From NCBI GenBank assembly GCA_032622095.1, contig CP136064.1, forward strand, positions 50,472,073 through 50,536,072: a DNA stretch of 64,000 nt, read 5' to 3'. Below are positions 20,111-31,225 of this stretch, one piece after another (the stretch's first letter is position 1; each line of letters opens with the position of its first letter). The translations under genes and the position numbers were made by a program. Source of the stretch: Siphonodentalium dalli. Lineage: Eukaryota > Mollusca > Scaphopoda > Gadilida > Siphonodentaliidae. The notes under the pieces were generated by a model. The model saw only the letters and a program-made list of their open reading frames with translations, searched no databases and was not told the DNA's origin.

Positions 20111-20516
20111 AACCAGACTTTTCAGGCATAAAGTACACCCCGAGCAACAGTGAATGGACGACACACAAAATAAATAAACAACCCCGTACCCGAGCGGCAG
20201 ATATGTATACAATATTTATACGATTTCAGTACACCGATCATTTTTATTTTCCAATCGTATTCCCCAAGAACGTCAATAGATATACTGGTTTGCTTAACAA
20301 TATAAAAAAAAATTTCAGCCACAGTTCGAAACGTCAATAAAGAGAGCGTTGTGTATTTTCCCCGAGTGCTGTCGAACCAATAATTACAATAACTACAAGG
20401 TTTACAATACAGTTGCAATATGGTTAAATTGTCTAATTTTATTTTGTTTGGTAAATTCAGACTGTAAAATATTTAAAACTGCACATGGTGGTTGGAACTT
20501 TGATTATGCAAAGTGG
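20111..20516. other. No recognised feature
   Basis: AT-rich non-coding sequence after the LINE end. Confidence 0.35.
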
Positions 20517-20724
20517 AGCCCCACACATATATAGAAGCATATAGAAGAGTGTCGTCTGCTCATGTTTGTCTGGGGCTCTGTATGGGTGAAATTATAAAAT
20601 TGTTAAAGAATACAAGAAAAAATAATTAAAATTGTAAAAAATTGTTAGGCCAATGCATTCTCTTATATATGCGAGGCGACCTATGGTCGACTCGCATATA
20701 TAAGAGAATGCATTGGCACAGGGT
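20517..20724. mobile_element. Family B MITE, right half only
   Basis: It is nearly identical to 16987-17195, including gcatatagaagagtgtcgtc and the terminal 75-bp hairpin. The left half and the outer TTAACCC end are absent. Confidence 0.75.
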
Positions 20725-21125
20725 AAACAAAATCCCGACTTACGACTGGATTTGATATGGCGGGTCACATATATGGAGTGCCTGTATGGTCTTGGAAGGG
20801 TTGTACACGGACCTTCGGTGGTTATTACATTGCATTCCACAATGACTCAAGGACATGTTAATCGTCAGAGAGGTCATGCCAGAGAGTTCTCATCTGCGCT
20901 CATGCACCTTGGAGGAAACGATTCTCGATTTTTCTGATAATAGTTGATACATTTTGATGCTAAAGGGCCAGAGTGGCCGCACATTATGGTTCCCCTCAGT
21001 TCCATTTCAAAGTAATGCCAATTCCCTTTCACAAAGGTCATGGTCAGAATCCCCATGAATGCATTGGCACAGGGTAAAACAATCCCGACTTACGACTGGA
21101 TTTGATATGGCGGGTCACATATGCA
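20725..21125. repeat. Direct duplication around the MITE remnant
   Basis: The hairpin tail plus aatcccgacttacgactgga...ggcgggtcacatat occurs at 20708-20770 and again at 21058-21122. Between them are words shared with the foldback element (for example caaggacatgttaatc, also near 25437). Confidence 0.7.
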
Positions 21126-21175
21126 GTGAGATCAAGAGGAATCAAATTATTATTTTCAGGAGCTATAGTCAGTTG

Positions 21176-21635
21176 ACTTGTAGAGATGAAAATCCTTGAC
21201 CTGTAGACATGAAAGTCCTTGACTTGTAGACACGAAAGTCCTTGATTTGTAGACATGAAAGTCCTTGACATGTAGACATGAAAGTACTTGACTTGTAGAC
21301 ATGAAAGTCCTTGACCCGTAGACATGAAAGTCCTTGACTTGTAGACATGAAAGTCCTTGACTTGTAGACATGAAAGTCCTTGACTTATAGACATGAAAGT
21401 CCTTGACCTGTATACATGAAAGTACTTGACCTGTAGGCACGAAAGTCCTTGACCTGTAGACATGAAAGTCCTTGACCTGTAGACATGAAAGTCCTTGGCC
21501 TGTAGATATGAAAGTCCTTGACATGTAGACATGAAAGTCCTTGACTTATAGACATGAAAGTCCTTGACCTGTAGACATGAAAGTCCTTGATTTGTAGACA
21601 TGAAAGTACTTGACTTGTAGACATGAAAATACAAC
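21176..21635. repeat. 23-bp minisatellite, about 20 units
   Basis: The unit gacatgaaagtccttgactt plus gta is repeated with substitutions (gacctgta, acttgac, cacgaaag). Because 23 is not a multiple of three, all three minus frames stay open through the array. The long open frames here are therefore artefacts of the repeat. Confidence 0.95.
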
Positions 21636-22157
21636 TCAAGCTTCAGGTAATTAAACACTTTACGAGATCTTCATTATTTGTCTATATATGATGCAGGTTA
21701 ATAAAAGAGATTAAGGCTGAACTAGTCTCAGGAAACTTAAAATGGAAAACACCTCAGGCGAGATGTGTAAAGGCCCATTTAATTTTCGAGCCACCGTTTA
21801 TTTTTTAAAGTGCCTTGGTAATGAAAAATTCCCCCCGTTTTGGCTCACAGAATGCAACAGAATTGAAAATAAAACTGTATTTTCAATGGAAGGGGAATAA
21901 CTCTATATATTAAGATATAGTTATTCCCCTTCCATTGAAAATAATGAAACTTGTCCCCTGAACACCATGTTGGTATCTTAACAAAAACAACCATGTCCAC
22001 GGTGAAATTACACCGAATAAGTTCATAATACACCGTCAAATTAGGAGCTTCGAATATGTATCTAATATTAAGAACTACGCCAAACCAAAACATGTCCATT
22101 ATTTTGTAATAAGAGTTACACGGTGTGTATCTAATATTAAGAACTACGCCAAACCAA
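21636..22157. other. Spacer with a hairpin and a 70-bp duplication
   Basis: The hairpin attttcaatggaaggggaat (21880-21900) pairs with 21922-21942. The block gtatctaatattaagaacta and neighbours occurs at ~22056 and ~22126 in direct orientation. A related aaaacatgtccattcttttg block flanks the other side of the foldback element at 28884. Confidence 0.6.
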
Positions 22158-22339
22158 TAGTCAGGGAGCCAATAAGGTCCACGTGCACCCCCCCCCCCCG
22201 ATGATTACAAATAACCTTATTTTTATTGTTCCCTATGGAATCCAGATAAAGAATCCGGATTTCACCGAAAAATAAAGGTGGCCCTACTAGGTGCTAGAGC
22301 CATTTGAATCCAAGATGGCCGCCATTTCCTCTAATTCCG

Positions 22340-23425
22340 ACCAGCTGTATTTAATCGTTGTAATAGATCGGTTGTTAGCAAAAGACACAGACAAAATGTA
22401 TGCCATTTTGTTGGTATGATGTCCTTCCTCAAAATGACGGCAAATAATTTCGAAAACATTTAAAATGGCCGCCGAAAAATGACGTCATATGAACGAAAAT
22501 AGGAAATTTAATTAATATTTCACCATATCTTCCATTTTTCTTCACATTAATCATTAGTAAATGGCAATGTTTTTGAAACAGTCATCAAGCGTGATATTAT
22601 AGCGTCATTTTAAGACATTTGCCATTGACGAGGGTTCAGTAATAGATACAGAAAGAGGATTTGAAAAATAGGGGTGAAATTTTCGATTTTTTTTGCAAGA
22701 CGATTTTGCTGTATTTAATCGTTGTAATAGATCGGTTGTTAGCAAAAGACACAGACAAGATGTATGCCATTTTGTTGGTATGATGCTCTTCTTCAAAATG
22801 CCGAAAATAATTTCGAAAAAATTCAAACTAGCCGCCGAAAAATGACGTCATATGCACGAAAATAGGACATTTAATTAATATCTCACCATATCTTCCATTT
22901 TTCTTCACATTAATCATTAGTAAATGGCAATGTTTTTGAAACAGTCATCAAGCGTGATATTATAGCGTCATTTTAAGACATTTGCCATTGACGAGGGTTC
23001 AGTAATAGATACAGAAAGAGGATTTGAAAAATAGGGGTGAAATTTTCGATTTTTTTTGCAAGACGATTTTGCTGTATTTAATCGTTGTAATAGATCGGTT
23101 GTTAGCAAAAGACACAGACAAGATGTATGCCATTTTGTTGGTATGATGCTCTTCTTCAAAATGCCGAAAATAATTTCGAAAAAATTCAAACTAGCCGCCG
23201 AAAAATGACGTCATATGCACGAAAATAGGAAATTTAATTAATATCTCACCATATCTTCCATTTTTCTTCACATTAATCATTAGTAAATGGCAATGTGTTT
23301 GAGACAGTCATCAAGCGTGATATTATAGCGTCATTTTAAGACATTTGCCATTGACGAGGGTTCAGTAATAGATACAGAAAGAGGATTTGAAAAAGATGGG
23401 TGAAATTTTCGATTTTTTTTGCAAG
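22340..23425. repeat. 363-bp tandem repeat, left arm (three units)
   Basis: Units recur every 363 bp (for example a 73-codon minus frame at 22605-22826 and again identically at 22968-23189). Each contains aatgacgtcatatg and agatcggttgttagcaaaag. The open frames belong to the repeat and show no protein motif. Confidence 0.9.
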
Positions 23426-24239
23426 ACGGTTTTGATAGTCATTTTATCGACAAACCACACAGGCTGTTAATAGAATGTCAACAACTATGTGCTTTATTTT
23501 ATTGGACGGATGTTTTACTTCAATGGAAATGAAATTGGTGTAGAAAATTTCCAAAATGGCCGCCGAAAATATGAAAAATGGTAAATATTGCCCCAGGATG
23601 TCCTGCAATGGCTTACAAGTTGTGGTTGATATATAAAATTGGCTAATCTGTATTATATACATTGAATACTAACATGTCTGATGCACCATGGATCATTGTT
23701 TCTATTGAGACATCACCAGAAATATTGGATTTTTCTCTCACATAAATATCGGCAAAAATTCACTTTTCAGGGTTGGACAATTTTTTTAAAGTAAAATGCA
23801 ACTATCATTGGTATCAAAAGTATTTATTGTTTTGGTCTATCTTAAATGTGTCACACTACGGTGTTTATAGACCAAATTGCTCAAGATGGCTTCCAAAATG
23901 GCAACCAAATTTGTAAAAAGTAAATTTTTTATATATAACCCGAACATTATTATCTGCGTTATTCGACAAGGTAGCAAACTGTGACTCACTTGGTTATTAT
24001 ACGTGTTAGTTAATTAACCGACAACTACGTTCTATTCCGTTTGTCCCAGTTCCGTATGGGGCTTGACAAATTCATTTTAAAGTTGCAGTATGGAATTTTG
24101 CGGAGAACCTCTTTTGTGATTCTTGCCATATTATTGAAAGGAAATGGGCAAAACTTTGAGACGGAACTGAGATGAACCATAATATGTGGCTATTCTGGCC
24201 CATTATGATAAAAAGTGATCAACTGGATAAAAGATGGAT

Positions 24240-25400
24240 GCCAGTATGGCAGCCAGGGAGTTACTGTATGATCATAGGTGATGTGAATAGGTATACAGGG
24301 AGTTACTGTATGGTCATGAATGATGTGAATAGGTATACAATGAGTGACTATATGGTTATGAGTAGGTATACAATGAGTGACTATATGGTTATGAGTGGGG
24401 TGTCCATGGTGAGATGCATAGGAATATAAGGAGTGGCTGTATGGGCATGTGTGAGGTGAATCGGTATACATGTAGTGACTGTACGGTATAGTGTGTGTGC
24501 CCGATGTGATCGTATGGACATTGCTGTGGTATATAGATATAACGAGAGTAGCTACATGGTCATCCGTGTGTTGTTTATGTATATATGGAGTGACTGTAAG
24601 GTCGTGGTGGTCGTGATGTATATGTGTACCGTGTGTGGCTGTATTCTGACAAGTGGTGTATATGTATATTTGTGCTGTCTGTATGATCATGGATGGAGTG
24701 CGTAGCTAAATAGGGAGAGATTTTATGGTTATGGGTAATGTGTATAGGTGCACATGGTATGCATGTAGTCAAGATTGAAGTTATATGCATACCTGGAATA
24801 AGCTGTATGGTCATTGACGAGCGTGTGGCTATATAGGGAGTGCCCTTTTGGTAACGGGTGGGTCGTATATTTATATATGTTGTGGATGTATTATCATCGG
24901 TGGTGTATATGGTGTAGATGAATGATCATGGATGGCGTGTATGAGTATACAGTGAGTTGATGAATTGTCATGTGTGAGGTGTATATGCAAGTATGAGACA
25001 TATGAGTGGTCGTGTGTGCGGGTATTGGTATATTTGGAAGGGCTCACCATTGGTGGGTGAGGTGTATATGTATATCTGGATTGACTCTATGGTCATGGGT
25101 ATGGCGAATAGATATACATGTAGTGGCTGTATGGCCAATGGTGAGGTGAATATGTATACAACGAGTGACTGTATGATCGTGAATGTGGTGAATATGTATC
25201 CATAGAGTGACTATATGTTCAGGTGTAGGAGTATACCTGGTGTTCATGCATGGTGATTCATGGCTGTATCGTCATTTGTGGCATGTACCGGTATAGCCAA
25301 ATAAAGCTCTATGGTCAGGTGTACGTGTATAGAGTGGGTGACTATATTGTCATTTATGTGTTGTTTATGTACATATGAGGTCATGGGATGCGTTGTACAT
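24240..25400. repeat. Degenerate ~42-bp minisatellite, left half of foldback loop
   Basis: Units of the type gagttactgtatggtcat followed by gatgtgaataggtatacag, with frequent indels, in one orientation. Confidence 0.8.
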
Positions 25401-25539
25401 GTGTAATTTGGATGGCTATCGCTTTCCACAATACCTCAAGGATATGTTAATCAATAGAGAGGTCGTGTCAAAGAGTTCTCCACCTTGATAGTGTTTGTGT
25501 ACATGGGGGAACTTTAAACGTGAAAAGCGATAGCCACCC

Positions 25540-26460
25540 GTTACCACACAGTCATTCCATATATGCATAAACACCACAGACATAACAATATAGTGACCAA
25601 CTGTATAAACGTACACCTGACCCATTACCATGGATGGCCATACAGCCATGCGTCACAATGCAAGCACACCGGGTATAATCCCAAACATGACCCATAACCA
25701 TAGAGTCACTCCTTGTATACCCATTCACCTCACCATTAGCCATACGGTCATCCCATGTATACCTATTCTCCACACACACATGGTCAAATATACATTCAAT
25801 TTATACATCAACACCACAACAATGACCATAGAGTCACCCCGGGTATACATATCCACATCACCAATGGTCATATAGCCACTCGCTTCATACACATACCCTC
25901 ATCCATGGCACCTGGTATACTCCTTCATCTGACCTATGGCCATATAGTCACCCCGTGTGTACCTATTCAAAACATTCATACATGATCATGGTCAATCATT
26001 GTATATATATTCACCTCACCCTTGGCCATGTCACTCCCTGTATCCCTATTTGTCACACCATAGCAGAATAGCCACTCAAGATATACTAATACTCCCCAGC
26101 CATGTCAGTATATTCAATCCATGTATGCATATGCACATCATCCGTGGCCATATAGCCGCTCGCTATATACACATACCCCTCGCCCATGACCATATAGCAA
26201 CACATGTGTATACCCGTATAACCTACACATGGCCATACCGCAACGAGTCACCAAGCAGGAACACCGGGTATACTCATACACACCTGACACATGACAATTT
26301 AGTCACTCCCTGCATAGCTATTCATTACATTTATGATCATACAGTCACTCATTGTATACATACATGTACTCGTCTCACCATTGACCATACAATAACTCCA
26401 TGTATACCTATTCACCTTACCTATGATCATACAGTAACTCCCTGGCATTCACCCTATATC
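25540..26460. repeat. Degenerate ~42-bp minisatellite, right half, inverted
   Basis: The same unit in reverse complement (gtatacctattcacctcac with atgaccatacagtcactcc). It is opposite to the left half, so the inner loop is also part of the palindrome but far more diverged than the outer arms. The 218-codon frame at 25957-26613 is a repeat artefact. Confidence 0.8.
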
Positions 26461-27239
26461 CAGTTGATATGTTTTATCATAATGGACAAGTATAGCCACA
26501 TATTATGGTTCATCTCAGTTCCGTTTCAAAGTTCTGCCCATTTCCTTTCAATAATATGGCAAGAATCACAAAAGAGGTTCTCCGCCAAATTTCATACTGC
26601 AACTTTAAAATGAACTGGGACAAACATAATAGAACGTGGTTGTCAGCTAATTAACTAACACGTATAATAACCAAGTGAGTCACAATTTAATACCTTGTCG
26701 GATAACGCAGATAATAATGTTCGGGATATATGTAAAAAAAATAACTTTTTTACAAATTTGGTTGCCATTTTGGAAGCCATCTTGAGCAATTTGGTCTATA
26801 AACACCGTAGTGTGACACATTTAAGATAGACCAAAACAATAAATACCTTTGATACCAATGATAGTTGCATTTTACTTAAAACAATTGTCCAACCCTGAAA
26901 AGTGAAATTTTGCCGATATTTATGTCAAGTTTGTGAGAGAAAAATCCAATATTTCTGGTAATGTCAGTGGTGACAACAGAAAAAATGATCCATGGTGCAT
27001 CAGACATGTTAGTATTCAATGTATATAATACAGATTAGCCAATTTTATATATCAACCACAACTTGTAAGCCATTGCAGGACATCCTGGGGCAATATTTAC
27101 CATTTTTCATATTTTCGGCGGCCATTTTGGAAATTTTCTACACCAATTTCATTCCAATTGAAGTAAAACATCCGTCCAATAAAATAAAGCACATAGTTGT
27201 TGACATTCTATTAACATCCTGTGTGGTTTGTCGTTAAAA

Positions 27240-28690
27240 TGACTATCAAAATCGTCTTGCAAAAAAAATTGAAAATTTCACCCCTCTTTTTAAAATCCTC
27301 TTTCTGTAGCTATTACAGAATCCTCGTCAATGGCAAATGTCTTAAAAGAACGCTATAATATCACGCTTGATGACTGTTTCAAAAACATTGCCATTTACTA
27401 ATGATTAATATGAAGAAAATGGAAGATATGGTGAAATATTAATTAAATTTCCTATTTTCGTGCATATGACGTCATTTTTCGGCGGCCATTTTGAATTTGT
27501 TTCGAAATTATTTGCCGTCATTTTGAAGACATCATACGAACAAAATGGCATACATTTTGTCTGTGTCTTTTGCTAACAACCGATCTATTACAACGATTAA
27601 ATACAGCAAAATCGTCTTGCAAAAAAAATCGAAAATTTCACCCCTATTTTTCAAATCCTCTTTCTGTATCTATTACTGAACCCTCGTCAATGGCAAATGT
27701 CTTAAAATGACGCTATAATATCACGCTTGATGACTGTCTCAAAAACATTGCCATTTACTAATGATTAATGTGAAGAAAAATGGAAGATATGGTGAAATAT
27801 TAATTAAATTTCCTATTTTCGTGCATATGACGTCATTTTTCGGCGGCCATTTTGAATTTTTTCGAAATTATTTGCCGTCATTTTGAAGGACATCATACCA
27901 ACAAAATGGCATACATTTTGTCTGTGTCTTTTGCTAACAACCGATCTATTACAAAGATTAAATACAGCAAAATCGTCTTGCAAAAAAAAATCGAAAATTT
28001 CACCCCTATTTTTCAAATCCTCTTTCTGTATCTATTACTGAACCCTCGTCAATGGCAAATGTCTTAAAATGACGCTATAATATCACGCTTGATGACTGTC
28101 TCAAAAACATTGCCATTTACTAATGATTAATGTGAAGAAAAATGGAAGATATGGTGAAATATTAATTAAATTTCCTATTTTCGTGCATATGACGTCATTT
28201 TTCGGCGGCCATTTTGAATTTTTTCGAAATTTTTTGCCGTCATTTTGAAGAAGGACATCATACCAACAAAATGCATACATCTTGTCTGTGTCTTTTGCTA
28301 ACAACCGATCTATTACAACGATTAAATACAGCAAAATCGTCTTGCAAAAAAAATCGAAAATTTCACCCCTATTTTTCAAATCCTCTTTCTGTATCTATTA
28401 CTGAACCCTCGTCAATGGCAATTGTCTTAAAATTACGCTATAATATCACGCTTGGTGACTGTCTCAAAAACATCGCCATTTACTAATGATTAATGTGAAG
28501 AAAAATGGAAGATATGGTGAAATATTAATTAAATTTCCTATTTTCGTGCATATGACGTCATTTTTCGGCGGCCATTTTGAATTTTTTCGAAATTATTTGC
28601 CGTCATTTTGAAGAAGGACATCATACCAACAAAATGGCATACATTTTGTCTGTGTCTTTTGCTAACAACCGATCTATTACAACGATTAAA
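27240..28690. repeat. 363-bp tandem repeat, right arm (four units, inverted)
   Basis: The inverted counterpart of the left-arm array has one more unit. Unequal unit number between arms shows the arms have changed independently since the palindrome formed. Confidence 0.88.
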
Positions 28691-29051
28691 TACAGCTGGT
28701 CGGAATTAGAGGAAATGGCGGCCATCTTGGATTCAAATGGCTCTAGCACCTAGTAGGGCCACCTTTATTTTTCGGTGAAATCCGGATTCTTTATCTGGAT
28801 ACCATAGGGAACAATAAAAATAAGGTTATTTGTAATCATCGGGGGGGGGGGGTGCACGTGGACCTTATTGGCTCCCCGACTACAAAACATGTCCATTCTT
28901 TTGTACTAAGAGGCTAAGTGCTGTGATTTCTCGTGTCTGTGTGATCATCCAAGTTGATGAACACTGATGTACATATATTTCCTGTTAAAAATCCTAATAT
29001 CCCGGGACATATGAGAGGCCAAATTCTCAATTATTAGCTACTACTACACTG

Positions 29052-30013
29052 TTAACACTTTACCCAACAGAATGGCCCTGTGCCAATGCATTCTCTTATA
29101 TATGCGAGTCGACCATAGGTCGCCTCGCATATATAAGAGAATGCATTGGCTTAAAGGCACGTGAGGCCTTAGTTGTCGAAAATATTCACATTTGTTCTAA
29201 TCACCGTAAACAGAAAAACATTAAAACGCATACAGTTTCGTTCATATATACCATGACCATCACGTAAACAGCATGTTATCATAAAGACCTACTATATTTT
29301 ACATAAGCAAGAGCCTGATTGTGTTACAGAAGACAGCACAATGCTACTGGCTAATCACTCACAAATGGCATAAACGCTCTTTATTAGTTCCATATCAGGA
29401 ATTCACCAACAAAGAACGCTCTTTATGTTTACCATCATAATATAAACAAACACCAGAAAAGTAACTTTTTATGCCTTTGTTTACATAACAATGGTCAAAC
29501 ATTTGACAATAACATACTGTTTATGCGATATTTCTTATTTGTATACGGACAAAGTCTGTCTACATTTTGATGTTCTTTCTGTTTGTGGCGGTTTTTGACG
29601 GGTGGAAATATTTTCACAGGATACCCACCGCCAAGGCCAACCGTACCTTTAACACATATTAAAAATGATAAAATTGTCAAAGAATGTAGACAAATATTAT
29701 AAAAATTGTTAAAAAATGTAAGAAAAAATTATAAAATTGTTAAAGAATGTAAGAAAAATTGTAAACAGTGTTAAAAAAAGAATTGTTTTAGGCCAATGCA
29801 TTATCTTATATATGCGAGGCGACCTATGGTCGACTCGCATATATAAGATAATGCATTGGCACAGGGCATAACTGTAACCATCACAATGTGGTCATTGAAC
29901 CGGTTCCAATGATATCCATATTTGTATGGTGTTATTGAGACAGACCGAAGATATTTTGGGCTGTTGTAGCTTTATTTGGGCGTTTTTGGCCGTTTTGTTG
30001 GGTAAAGGGTTAA
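29052..30013. mobile_element. Family B MITE, TTAA-flanked, carrying a nested family A MITE
   Basis: The outer ends are TTAACACTTTACCC (29052) and gggtaaagggTTAA (ending 30013). The hairpins at 29082-29150 and 29790-29862 match the other family B copies. A family A MITE occupies 29151-29652 inside the first hairpin's 3' side, so family B was inserted here first. Confidence 0.85.
29151..29652 (-). mobile_element. TTAA-flanked MITE, family A, copy 3 (nested)
   Basis: TTAA lies at 29151-29154 and 29649-29652. It has the same orientation and length as copy 2 and is non-coding. Confidence 0.88.
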
Positions 30014-30777
30014 ACGTAAATCCATACGCTTAACCATAATTTTAAGATTTTCCACCCTCTCAAAACTCACCTCAGGACGAAATGGGTGAAACCTTTGACA
30101 TAATTTTCAGCCATTGAGTCAAACATTATTCTTGAATGGCACATGTGTCATTTCACAATCGACTAGAGCATTTCAGTTTTCGCATCGCAATGAAATTTGT
30201 CGCCATAGCTGTAGTTTATAGGACGTCTTAACAATGCATAAATTTAGCTGAACATTTGAATGGTCATGTTAAACATAGTAAATAGAACATGGATATCTTC
30301 TGCTCTGTCAAACATATTGGAGGTTTCTTTGTGACATATGATAGCATACAATGGTTTGTGATATCATTTTACATCATGTTTTCCTTAACTACCGTTGCTG
30401 TGCAGCTACCCGAACAAGAAAATCAATTTTTTACTCTTCTCATTGATTTTGAGACCTTCTCGGTGACGTTTCGGGACCAAACTGCACAACGAGTTAGTCT
30501 ACAGGATATTTAATATGTATCCACATATAAGTATCTATGTATCTACTCTTTTTATACCCATACACCACTTCAATGACCATACACCCACTCCATGTATACA
30601 TATTCACCTCACACATGTCCACTCCTAATATACATATGCACATCACTATGGACACCACACATATAGCCCTTCATTGTATAAGTATTCACCTCACATCACC
30701 ACAGTCACTTATTAATTTATAAAAAATATGACATCGATCACAAAACCGGACCCCAAGCAATCGCAGCGCTATTTGCA
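30014..30777. other. Spacer with a foldback-loop minisatellite remnant
   Basis: Bases ~30545-30715 contain acatattcacctcacacatg-like words resembling the 42-bp minisatellite of the foldback element. An open plus frame at 30289-30513 has no recognisable motif. Confidence 0.45.
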
Positions 30778-31225
30778 TTAACCCTTTCAGTGCCAGGTCC
30801 GATTTTTGTATCAACCCATACACCCTGTGCCAATGCATTCTCTTATATATGCGAGTCGACCATATGTCGCCTCGCATATATAAGAGAATGCATTGGCCTA
30901 ACTATTTTTCATCATTTGTTATTATTTTTTACAATTTTAATAATATTTTCTTATATTCTTTAACAGACTTATTGTGTAGGTTTAGTGCCAGGGAATCTTA
31001 CGTTTTTCATGGGCATTAAAATTATTATTATGAATACTTGGTGACAGTTTTGAGTTATAACATACCCCTAAGGTTTTATCCAGTTTGTTTTTAAATTCGC
31101 TATAGCATGCTTAAGCATACTCAAAAATAAAATTCAACCCAAAAAAAAAAAAGGAAAAAAAAGGCCGATTTTACAGACCGTAAATTAGGGCCGATAAGAT
31201 CGGCCCCTGGCATCGAAAGGGTTAA
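30778..31225. mobile_element. TTAA-flanked MITE, family B-like, 448 bp
   Basis: TTAA lies at 30778-30781 and 31222-31225, with termini ccctttcagtgccagg and the inverted cctggcatcgaaaggg, i.e. piggyBac-type. The 75-bp family B hairpin is at ~30833-30897, near the left end only. Confidence 0.85.

Larger units (their letters stand above)
22158..28882. mobile_element. 6.7-kb foldback (giant inverted repeat) element with TA flanks
   Basis: The left terminus gtcagggagccaataaggtc (from 22160) is matched in inverted orientation by the right terminus ending ggctccccgac at 28880, each flanked by TA. Inverted homology continues inward for more than 2 kb per arm (22160-24240 against 26440-28880), with high similarity. 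It then continues as a degenerate 42-bp minisatellite to a centre near 25470 (gctatcgctttc at ~25418 against gaaaagcgatagc at ~25521). No transposase ORF is seen. The arms contain 363-bp tandem units. A transcript across it would form a very long hairpin. Superfamily is uncertain; TA flanks favour a Tc1/mariner-type mover. Confidence 0.85.

Noticed and set aside
21044-21658. 204- and 122-codon minus-strand ORFs
   Set aside because: Created by the 23-bp tandem array; the residue patterns repeat in all three frames.
25957-26613. 218-codon plus-strand ORF rich in His/Ile/Pro
   Set aside because: Lies in the degenerate 42-bp minisatellite of the foldback loop.
22605-28486. Repeated 70-90 codon ORFs (FFEIIFG... 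type)
   Set aside because: Part of the 363-bp tandem unit; no motif, present on both arms because of duplication.
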